This document shows positions 1 through 6,331 of a stretch of DNA of 8,432 bases, piece by piece. Under the pieces are notes generated by a model. The model was not told the DNA's origin and did no database searches. It was given only the letters and a program-made list of their open reading frames with translations. Source of the DNA: an uncultured Clostridiaceae bacterium (GTDB lineage Bacteria; Bacillota; Clostridia; TANB77; CAG-508); assembly GCA_905198755.1 (NCBI GenBank), contig CAJKDR010000040.1:1-8432 (forward strand), read 5' to 3'. Positions within the stretch are counted from its first letter, which is position 1, and each line of letters starts with the position of its first letter. The translations under genes and the position numbers were made by a program.

Positions 1-1
1 G

Positions 2-2410
2 TTCTACTTTTTTATAAATTCATTTAAAGATAAATTTATTTTAATTTTAGTTTTTTTGGCAATAATAAATAAGTTTGTTGGAGATGATATATTAGGTACA
101 ATGATCATTTTAGCAATTGGATTTGTAAGTGCAATGATAAAATTTGCTCAAAATTATTCAACATATAAATTCAATAGAAAACTAAAAAGTGAAATGTTTT
201 CAACGGCAACAGTTGTAAGAAATGGAAAAGAGAAAACAATAAGAACAGAAAAAGTTGTAAAAGGTGATATTATTCATCTAAATGCGGGGGCTATTATTCC
301 AGCGGATTTAATGATTATAGAGAATAAAGATTTATTTTTGAATCAATCTGTTTTTACAGGTGAAAGTACACCTATAGAAAAGACAGATAAATTTAATAAT
401 TCAAATGAAATATTTTCACTTTCAAATATATGCTTAATGGGAACAAGTGTAATAAGTGGTAAAGCAACAGCTATAGTAATTAATACTGGCTTTTCTACAT
501 ATCTAGGAAGTATGGGAAAACAAATTGATAACAAAAGAGATACAACAAACTTTGAAAAAGGTATGAATGAAATTACGAAATTATTAATAAAATACATGAC
601 TGTGGTTTCAATAGCAGTATTCGTTATTTATGCATTTATACGAAGAGATATATTAGAAGCGGTGCTATTTGCATTATCAGTAGCCGTTGGAATTACTCCA
701 ACAATGTTACCAATGATAGTAAATGTTAATTTAACTAAAGGAACGAAAACTCTTGCAAAGAAAAAAACACTAGTAAAAAATATTCAAGCAATTCAAAATT
801 TAGGAGCAATGGATGTTTTATGTACTGATAAAACAGGAACATTAACATTAGATAAAATAGTATTACAAAAATATATAAATGTTGAAGGAAAAGAGGATTT
901 ATCTATATTAGAATATGCATTCTTAAATAGTTATTATAGTACCGGAATGAAAAACTTAGTAGACAAAGCAATAATAACATATGGAATTCAACATAAAGTA
1001 AAAGAACAAGTTGTTGAGTATGAAAAAATTGATGAAATACCATTTGATTATATTAGAAAAAAAGTAAGTGTTGTAGTAAAACATGATAAACATTATAGAA
1101 TAATTACTAAGGGAGCTTTAGAAGAAGTATTAAAATGTTGTAGTCAAGTAAGAATAAATGGAGAAAATAAAGAGTTAACTAAAGAAATGATACAAGATAT
1201 TAATGAAAACGCTAAAAATCTTGCAAAACAAGGAATGCAAGTAATTGCATTAGCCTCAAAAAAAGACTATAGAGGAAAAGATTTATTTGATAGTAATGAT
1301 GAAAAAGAAATGATATTCATAGGTTTTGTAGCATTTTTAGATCCACCTAAAAAAGAAGTAAAAAGTACAATAAAAAAATTAAAAAAATATGGAATAACAA
1401 CAAAGGTTTTAACAGGGGACAATCAATATGCCACTGAAAATATTTGTAATTTAGTAGGAATAGAAAATCCTAAAATATTACTAGGCATGGATATTGATAT
1501 GATGTTAGATGAAGATCTTGCTAAGAAGGTTGAAGAAGTAAATGTTTTCGCTAGAATGAACCCTTTACAAAAAGAAAGAATAATAAAAGCTCTTAGAAAA
1601 AATGGACATGTAGTTGGATATATGGGAGATGGAGTAAATGATGCACCGTCATTACATAATGCTGATGTAGGAATATGCGTAAACACAGCTACAGATATTG
1701 CTAAAGAGGCGAGTGATATTATTTTATTAGAAAAAAGTTTAAAAGTAATATCTAATGGGGTAATAGAAGGAAGAAAAGTATATGGAAACATTATAAAATA
1801 TATGAAAATGGCTTTAAGTTCTGATTTTGGAGATGTATTTAGTATATTTATTGCAAGTATCTTCTTACCATTTCTACCATTATTGCCAATTCAAATGCTA
1901 ATTCAAGATTTTTTATATGATTTTTCGCAAATAGGGATACCATATGATAATGTTGATGAAGAATTTTTAATAGAACCAAAAAAATGGGATACTAAGGGAT
2001 TAGGAACTTTTATGAACGTAATGGGACCAGTAAGTTCAATAATAGATATTTTAGCGTTTTTAGCGTTCTGGTTTGTATTAGGATATAATGGAACTGTAAG
2101 TGAAAGTTATTTTCAAACTGCATGGTTTGTTGAATGCCTAATAAGTGAAACTTTAATAATTCATTTTGTTCGTACTGCAAAAGTACCATTCTTACAGTCA
2201 AGAGCAAATCCAATATTAACTTGTCTGACAATGGTTACAATAATTGGAACGATATTTGCACCAATATTATTACATAATATTTCATCATTCCATTTTGAAA
2301 AAATGCCACCATTATATTATATAATAGTAGCGGGCTTAACTATCTTATATGTAATTTTAGTTCAAATTGTAAAGAAAATATATATAAAAAAAGTCGGCGA
2401 CTGGCTATAA
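2..2410 (+). CDS. mgtA: MgtA-like P-type Mg2+-importing ATPase, 5' end cut by the window
   Basis: This is a P3B-type ATPase, a family that imports Mg2+ across the cytoplasmic membrane using ATP. The frame is open to the left edge without a stop, and the residues before the first TTG (base 56) read as ordinary MgtA sequence (FKDKFILILVF, the first membrane helix). The real start is therefore outside the window. About 802 residues are visible against about 900 in the family. In order I see helices M1-M2, the actuator loop TGES (356-367), M3-M4 with TPTMLP (695-712), the phosphorylation motif DKTGT (Asp codon 827-829), the nucleotide-domain KGA (1109-1117), the hinge MGDGVND (1622-1642), and M5-M10 including LYDFSQIGIP. 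The M4 glutamate usual in this family is threonine here, and several M5/M6 asparagines are aspartate, so ion preference is less certain than family membership. No regulatory leader is visible because the 5' end is missing. The nuclease gene follows after 22 bp. Confidence 0.93.
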   Translation, partial: FYFFINSFKDKFILILVFLAIINKFVGDDILGTMIILAIGFVSAMIKFAQNYSTYKFNRKLKSEMFSTATVVRNGKEKTIRTEKVVKGDIIHLNAGAIIPADLMIIENKDLFLNQSVFTGESTPIEKTDKFNNSNEIFSLSNICLMGTSVISGKATAIVINTGFSTYLGSMGKQIDNKRDTTNFEKGMNEITKLLIKYMTVVSIAVFVIYAFIRRDILEAVLFALSVAVGITPTMLPMIVNVNLTKGTKTLAKKKTLVKNIQAIQNLGAMDVLCTDKTGTLTLDKIVLQKYINVEGKEDLSILEYAFLNSYYSTGMKNLVDKAIITYGIQHKVKEQVVEYEKIDEIPFDYIRKKVSVVVKHDKHYRIITKGALEEVLKCCSQVRINGENKELTKEMIQDINENAKNLAKQGMQVIALASKKDYRGKDLFDSNDEKEMIFIGFVAFLDPPKKEVKSTIKKLKKYGITTKVLTGDNQYATENICNLVGIENPKILLGMDIDMMLDEDLAKKVEEVNVFARMNPLQKERIIKALRKNGHVVGYMGDGVNDAPSLHNADVGICVNTATDIAKEASDIILLEKSLKVISNGVIEGRKVYGNIIKYMKMALSSDFGDVFSIFIASIFLPFLPLLPIQMLIQDFLYDFSQIGIPYDNVDEEFLIEPKKWDTKGLGTFMNVMGPVSSIIDILAFLAFWFVLGYNGTVSESYFQTAWFVECLISETLIIHFVRTAKVPFLQSRANPILTCLTMVTIIGTIFAPILLHNISSFHFEKMPPLYYIIVAGLTILYVILVQIVKKIYIKKVGDWL

Positions 2411-2415
2411 AAAGT

Positions 2416-2420
2416 AGAGG
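2416..2420 (+). promoter_or_regulatory. Ribosome-binding site for the GTG-started nuclease
   Basis: AGAGG lies 12 nt before the GTG at 2433. An in-frame TAG at 2415-2417 rules out any longer start, and no other start codon precedes the membrane anchor, so this site fixes the GTG. The spacing is on the long side. Confidence 0.55.
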
Positions 2421-2432
2421 AAAAAGATAACA

Positions 2433-3152
2433 GTGCAAAAGAGAAGAAATAAAACTAAATTAAAACAAATATTTACAATATTGATATTAATAATATTTAC
2501 ATGTTTAATCTATATAAATGATAATTATAATAAAACAGAAAATATAAATACTAATGGAAATCTAATTAGTATAGACGAAATTCCGGAATATTCAGGTGAA
2601 GCATACATAGAAATAAATAATAATATTCCAAATTTTAAAGAAAGTGATTATACAACAGAAGCATTTGAAGATTATAGTGAATTAGATGATTATGGAAGAT
2701 GTGGGGTAGCATATGCAAATATCTGCAAAGAAATAATGCCTAAAAAAGGTGAAAAAAGAGGGGATATAAGTAATGTAAAACCTACTGGTTGGAAACAAAA
2801 GAAATATAATGGAGAATATCTATATAATAGATGTCATTTAATTGGATATCAACTTTCAGATGAAAATGATAATGAGCTTAATTTAATAACTGGAACAAGA
2901 TATTTTAATGTTACAGGAATGTTGTCTTTTGAAAATAAAGTTGCAGAATATATAAAAGAAAATGAAAATAATCATGTTCTATATAGAGTAACGCCAGTAT
3001 TTGAAGGAGAAAATCTTTTGGCGAGTGGAGTAGAAATAGAGGCATATTCCGTAGAAGATAATGGAAAAGGAATATGCTTTAATGTATATGTTTATAATAT
3101 ACAGCCAGGAATAACTATAAATTATTTAACAGGAGAAAGTACAAAAAATTAG
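2433..3152 (+). CDS. Membrane-anchored/secreted DNA/RNA non-specific endonuclease
   Basis: The 239-residue protein has a basic N-terminus and one hydrophobic helix (about residues 12-28, IFTILILIIFTCLIYI). This fits an uncleaved signal anchor that exports the rest. The catalytic region belongs to the beta-beta-alpha-metal nonspecific nucleases (Endonuclease_NS_2 / EndA-like). It contains YNRCHLIGYQL with the likely general-base His135 (the DRGH motif appears as NRCH), followed by NLITGTRYFN, with Asn150 and Asn159 as candidate Mg2+ ligands. The conserved FENKVAEYI and YRVTPVFEG segments follow. These enzymes cut DNA and RNA without sequence specificity, outside the cell, for nutrient recovery, DNA uptake or breakdown of DNA nets. 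Translation starts at GTG. The 22-bp gap after the Mg2+ pump, with no visible promoter or terminator, suggests co-transcription. Family assignment is strong; the biological role is inferred. Confidence 0.88.
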   Translation: MQKRRNKTKLKQIFTILILIIFTCLIYINDNYNKTENINTNGNLISIDEIPEYSGEAYIEINNNIPNFKESDYTTEAFEDYSELDDYGRCGVAYANICKEIMPKKGEKRGDISNVKPTGWKQKKYNGEYLYNRCHLIGYQLSDENDNELNLITGTRYFNVTGMLSFENKVAEYIKENENNHVLYRVTPVFEGENLLASGVEIEAYSVEDNGKGICFNVYVYNIQPGITINYLTGESTKN

Positions 3153-3159
3153 TAAAATA

Positions 3160-3188
3160 TTGAAAAATAAAAATAAATACAATATAAT
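3160..3188 (+). promoter_or_regulatory. Sigma-A promoter of the frameshifted orphan gene
   Basis: TTGAAA (3160-3165) and TATAAT (3183-3188) are separated by exactly 17 bp. The -35 starts 7 bp after the nuclease stop. Transcription would begin near 3195 and give a leader of about 75 nt before the TTG at 3270. Confidence 0.7.
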
Positions 3189-3206
3189 AATCACAGTTTT
3201 AATCTA

Positions 3207-3227
3207 TTTACTAAATTCATTAGTAAA
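3207..3227 (+). repeat. Perfect 8-bp inverted repeat in the leader of the orphan gene
   Basis: TTTACTAA (3207-3214) and TTAGTAAA (3220-3227) are perfectly complementary around the 5-nt loop ATTCA. On the plus strand the hairpin is followed by A residues rather than T residues, so it is not an intrinsic terminator. It lies just downstream of the predicted start point and could be an operator or an mRNA 5' hairpin. In such AT-rich DNA it may also be chance. Confidence 0.4.
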
Positions 3228-3253
3228 AAAATCCCAACAATATAAATTGATAT

Positions 3254-3258
3254 AGGAG
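3254..3258 (+). promoter_or_regulatory. Ribosome-binding site selecting a TTG start
   Basis: AGGAG sits 11 nt before the TTG at 3270-3272. No ATG or GTG lies at a usable distance, so this strong site supports TTG as the start of the orphan gene. Confidence 0.6.
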
Positions 3259-3269
3259 TGTGATATTAT

Positions 3270-3840
3270 TTGGAATTAGAATTGATCAATAATTTATTAA
3301 AAGATGTAAAAGAAAATAATTCTGTGCAAAATTTTATAAAAGATTTATCTAATTATTTAGAAGAAATTAAAAGGGATGAAAAAATGGAAGATATATTAAA
3401 ACAAGAAGAATGTTTATATCAAGTAGTTGAACTAGCAGAAGATGGAGTGTATCTGCAAAATACTATGAATAATAAAATATCAAAAGAAAAAGATATAAAT
3501 AAAGACTTATTAAGTAAGATAACAAATGATAGTATTTTAAGATACCAAAATGGAAAATACATATATGAAGAAGAGTTGACGCGGAAAGTTTTTAGATAGT
3601 CTAATAGATATAAAAGAATATACAAAAATAAAAAAAGAATTTATAGAAACAAGTGGTATATTAGAAAATGATATAAATACAAAATACAATATAGAAAAAA
3701 AGGAAAAAGAATATACATTATTAAGTTATGAAAATCTAAATAGGAAAATAATAAAAGTACCAAATGCCCTTATACCATATTGGGCAAAAGAAAATGAAAA
3801 ATTATATTATAAAAATGGAAAATTCAATAGGGAAATATAA
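3270..3840 (+). pseudogene. Unrecognised hypothetical gene split by a +1 frameshift at a T5 run
   Basis: I do not recognise the family. The first part (3270-3599, TTG start, 109 residues) is charged, probably helical, and ends ELTRKVFR at a TAG. The +1 frame is open from 3580 to the TAA at 3838-3840 and reads as equally plausible protein (DSLIDIKEYTKIKK onward, ending KNGKFNREI) with the same codon style. Removing one T from the run at 3589-3593 fuses them into one 189-residue protein that reads through ELTRKVLDSLIDIKEY. No signal peptide or membrane helix is visible. A YxNGK(Y/F) element occurs twice, at the end of the first part and near the C-terminus. Promoter, ribosome-binding site and both halves are well kept, which argues for a recent break, a slippage switch or a sequence error rather than old decay. 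No function is proposed. Confidence 0.7.
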
Positions 3841-3843
3841 AAG

Positions 3844-3872
3844 TTGAAAAGTTATGTGAATTATGATATAAT
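3844..3872 (+). promoter_or_regulatory. Extended -10 sigma-A promoter of purB
   Basis: TTGAAA (3844-3849), a 17-bp spacer and TATAAT (3867-3872), with a TG one base upstream of the -10 (3864-3865), form a near-ideal vegetative promoter. The expected start is near 3879, giving a leader of about 80 nt. The -35 begins only 3 bp after the end of the orphan gene. Confidence 0.8.
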
Positions 3873-3884
3873 TTGAAAGTCTCT

Positions 3885-3894
3885 AACAATTGTT
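3885..3894. promoter_or_regulatory. 10-bp palindrome just downstream of the purB transcription start
   Basis: AACAATTGTT is a perfect palindrome about 6 bp downstream of the predicted start point, where a bound repressor would block elongation or open-complex escape. It could be an operator, but no specific regulator is recognised and a short AT-rich palindrome may be chance. Confidence 0.3.
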
Positions 3895-3895
3895 G

Positions 3896-3953
3896 TTTTC
3901 TAAAGATTTTGCATCAAGGAAAGACAATAGTTAAATAACTTTTAGAAAGGGGA
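3896..3953 (+). promoter_or_regulatory. purB leader: possible stem reaching the Shine-Dalgarno
   Basis: The ribosome-binding site AGAAAGGGGA (3944-3953) lies 9 nt before the ATG. TTTTCTAAAG (3896-3905) can pair with CTTTTAGAAAG (3939-3949) with one bulged T, covering the upstream edge of that site. A smaller AGTTA/TAACT hairpin (3929-3940) competes for the right arm. The site itself is confident; the structure is a weak, AU-rich inference. No known purine riboswitch core is visible. Confidence 0.35.
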
Positions 3954-3961
3954 TTTTTCCT

Positions 3962-5362
3962 ATGAACAGAGACAACAACACAATTTCTGAAGAAAATGCT
4001 TTAACAGAGTGCATGGCACTTGGCCCTTTAGATGGCAGGTATCGGAAAATAGGACAGAAATTGTCACCATATTTTTCTGAATATGCTCTTGTAAAGAACA
4101 GGGTGAAAGTCGAAGTGAAATGGTTAGAATTTCTATTAATATCTATTAGAGATTCTTCTCAAATATTAAAATCGTTTAATATTGAGAGAATTGAAGAAAT
4201 TAAATCCATTTATGAGAAATTTTCAAGTGATTCTTATAAAAGGGTTAAGGAAATTGAAGCCATTACCAATCATGATGTAAAAGCAGTAGAGATTTTTGTT
4301 ACTGAAAAACTTAAAGAACTTGGCATGGACAGCCTTGTGAGTTTTGTACATATTGGATGTACATCAGAAGACATAAATAATACTGCATATGCTACAATGA
4401 TTAAAGAGGCTTTACATGAAGTCTGGCTTCCAGAGGCAGAAGAATTACGTTGCTTAATTAATGCTATGGCAATATCATTTAAAGATGTTGTTATGCTTGC
4501 ACATACACATGGTCAACCTGCAACTCCTACTACAGTTGGTAAAGAGTTCAGAGTATATGAATATCGTCTGAAAAAGATTTTAGATGATATCAGAGCCATA
4601 AAAGTATCTGCAAAATTTAATGGCGCAACAGGCAACTATTCTGCGATTTCAGTGGCATTTCCAAATAAAAATTGGAAAATGCTTTCAAAAATATTTGTTG
4701 AAAAATATCTAGGTTTAGAGTTTAATCCTGTAACAACTCAAATCGAAAGCCATGATTATATTTGTAAAATTGCCGATTCTATTCGACACTTTAACAATGT
4801 GGTTTTGGATTTAGATGTTGATATGTGGCTCTATATAAGCATGGAATATTTTAAGCAAATTCCGGTAGAATCAGAAGTTGGCAGTAGTACAATGCCACAT
4901 AAAGTAAATCCAATCAGATTTGAGAATAGTGAAGCTAATATTGATATGTCAAATGCAATATTTATGGCATTATCAAACAAGCTGCCAAAATCTCGTATGC
5001 AAAGAGATTTGAGCGATTCATCTTCTCAAAGAAATATTGGATTGGCATTTGGATACTCATTACAAGCGATTACTCAAACTATCGGTGGTTTGAAAAAAGT
5101 TCATGTAAATGAAGAAAAAATCATGAAAGACCTTGAAAGCAAGTGGGAAGTGTTGGCGGAACCTATACAGACTATGTTAAGAAAGTATGGAATTCCTGAT
5201 GCTTATAATCAACTTAAAAAGTTAACAAGAGGCAAGGAAATTTCAAAAGAGGATATTCAAGAATTTATTAATTCTCTTGATGTACTTTCTGATGAAGATA
5301 AGTTAACACTGCTTAATTTAACACCATCCACATATATAGGTCTTGCAAAAGAAATTGTGTAA
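3962..5362 (+). CDS. purB: Adenylosuccinate lyase (E. coli-like long form)
   Basis: PurB releases fumarate from SAICAR and from adenylosuccinate, steps in IMP and AMP synthesis in the cytosol. The 466-residue protein follows E. coli PurB (456 residues) almost end to end, including LGPLDGRY, TNHDVKAVE, CTSEDINN, THGQPATP with catalytic His183, TTQIESHDYI, the superfamily signature GSSTMPHKVNP (307-317) with catalytic Ser308, QRDLSDSS, and WEVLAEPIQT near the C-terminus. It has about 12 extra N-terminal residues. The ATG at 3962 has a strong AAAGGGG site at good spacing. The gene is monocistronic, with its own promoter and terminator, and is not part of a pur operon here. Base composition is noticeably less AT-rich than in the genes to its left (some stretches near 40% GC). 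Together with the E. coli-like rather than B. subtilis-like type, this hints at horizontal acquisition. Function is very secure. Confidence 0.97.
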   Translation: MNRDNNTISEENALTECMALGPLDGRYRKIGQKLSPYFSEYALVKNRVKVEVKWLEFLLISIRDSSQILKSFNIERIEEIKSIYEKFSSDSYKRVKEIEAITNHDVKAVEIFVTEKLKELGMDSLVSFVHIGCTSEDINNTAYATMIKEALHEVWLPEAEELRCLINAMAISFKDVVMLAHTHGQPATPTTVGKEFRVYEYRLKKILDDIRAIKVSAKFNGATGNYSAISVAFPNKNWKMLSKIFVEKYLGLEFNPVTTQIESHDYICKIADSIRHFNNVVLDLDVDMWLYISMEYFKQIPVESEVGSSTMPHKVNPIRFENSEANIDMSNAIFMALSNKLPKSRMQRDLSDSSSQRNIGLAFGYSLQAITQTIGGLKKVHVNEEKIMKDLESKWEVLAEPIQTMLRKYGIPDAYNQLKKLTRGKEISKEDIQEFINSLDVLSDEDKLTLLNLTPSTYIGLAKEIV

Positions 5363-5374
5363 ATCTGTAAAAGG

Positions 5375-5402
5375 AGAGGCAAGTCAATTTTGACTTGTCT
5401 CT
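5375..5402. terminator. Hairpin terminator between convergent purB and the M14 peptidase gene
   Basis: AGAGGCAAGTCA (5375-5386) pairs over 12 positions with TGACTTGTCTCT (5391-5402), with one G-U wobble and an ATTT loop. On the plus strand it is followed by TTT CCC. On the minus strand the stem is followed by CCTTTT. It fills the 44-bp gap between the two converging stop codons, so it probably terminates both transcripts, although neither T-tract is long. Confidence 0.82.
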
Positions 5403-5406
5403 TTCC

Positions 5407-6327
5407 CTATGTTAAAGCCATGCCTAAAGTCAAGATTCCTAAATTATCATTATATATTTCAGAAAATTGTGATAATGGAAGAGGGTTTTCACCAAATCCA
5501 ACTTCTATTGTATATCCAGGTTTGTTGTAATATTGAATAAACCAGTCTTTGTATCCAGCAAAACTAGAAGAATATGGTGTGGATTCCAAAGAGTAACCAC
5601 TAGAGTTTGCAAATTGCCTACCAATATATTCTGAGTTTGGAGGATTAAATCCAGAAAATCTCCAATATATTACTTTACCTTGACTATGATAAGCTAATAT
5701 TAAATTAAAGTTATGATATAAAGTAAAGTTGTAAACATTTAATGCCTCAGGTTCAGTTAGTGGACCAAAACCAACAAAATCTCTTGGAGCAGGAGATGTA
5801 AATCCTTGTTCATATTTTATTTGTTTTGCTTGCAACCATCCGGCAGGAAACTGTAAGTTTAAATCTACACCATTAATATTAGCTTTCCAGCCACTTGGAA
5901 AAGAAATATCAGGGTAATTACTAGCTATAGTAGAAGCTTTATTAAAATATGTAGTTCCTGGTCTTAATCTACCAGTTACTAAATTTACACCATCTGGATT
6001 AACCATTGGAACCACGTATAAAGTAGTATCATTAAATAAATTTCTTGCACTGTAATTGTATATTTTGCCATCATTTGCATATGCATATGAATAATCTTCA
6101 ATGAATTTCATTAAAACAATAGTAGTTATCCATTCATTTGCATGAAAAGAAGCATTATAAAAAACTTCCTTATTACCGGTTCCAATTTTTATACATGGAA
6201 TACTGTTTCCTAATACACTATTACCAATATATTCGACTTTTAAGAATGGATAAGTTTGTTTCAATTGTTCAAGATCTTTAATTAGTATATTATAAGAATA
6301 TCTAATATTAGTTTGCACAATGCTCAT
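5407..6327 (-). CDS. M14 zinc metallopeptidase, gamma-D-glutamyl-meso-DAP endopeptidase-like
   Basis: The 306-residue protein has a complete M14 carboxypeptidase-type catalytic domain. The zinc ligands are His62 and Glu65 (SFHANEW) and His214 (LAYHSQG), the catalytic Glu is Glu275 (YTIEVGFGENPL), and MVNPDGVNL is present at about 108-116. The GVDLNLQFPAGW segment and the GENPLPLSQF ending match the group that cleaves the gamma-D-Glu-DAP bond in cell-wall peptides, not digestive carboxypeptidases. There is no signal peptide, LysM or other wall-binding domain, so it is probably cytoplasmic (muropeptide recycling) or spore-associated, like the shorter Bacillus type. It is the last gene of the dapF-dapL operon. 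Its GAGGTGAT ribosome-binding site overlaps the dapL stop, 4 nt away, suggesting translational coupling. The DAP gene context supports the substrate assignment, which is otherwise inferred. Confidence 0.85.
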   Translation of the reverse strand: MSIVQTNIRYSYNILIKDLEQLKQTYPFLKVEYIGNSVLGNSIPCIKIGTGNKEVFYNASFHANEWITTIVLMKFIEDYSYAYANDGKIYNYSARNLFNDTTLYVVPMVNPDGVNLVTGRLRPGTTYFNKASTIASNYPDISFPSGWKANINGVDLNLQFPAGWLQAKQIKYEQGFTSPAPRDFVGFGPLTEPEALNVYNFTLYHNFNLILAYHSQGKVIYWRFSGFNPPNSEYIGRQFANSSGYSLESTPYSSSFAGYKDWFIQYYNKPGYTIEVGFGENPLPLSQFSEIYNDNLGILTLGMALT

Positions 6328-6331
6328 GAAA

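Noticed and set aside
56..58. TTG as the start codon of the Mg2+ ATPase
   Set aside because: The frame is open to base 2, the upstream residues look like the first MgtA membrane helix, and no ribosome-binding site precedes the TTG. The gene simply enters from outside the window.
343..2231. Antisense open frames within the ATPase gene (343-597, 1423-1791, 2010-2231 on the minus strand)
   Set aside because: They lie inside a strongly conserved gene, have no recognisable protein features or ribosome-binding sites, and are explained by low stop frequency opposite AT-rich coding DNA.
3207..3227. Hairpin as an intrinsic terminator after the nuclease gene
   Set aside because: The T-tract would have to follow the stem, but on the plus strand it is followed by A residues, and on the minus strand by mixed sequence.
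3419..3625. Minus-strand open frame across the orphan gene
   Set aside because: It is hydrophobic, low-complexity sequence opposite Lys/Glu/Ile codons, with no start signals. It is a shadow of the plus-strand gene.
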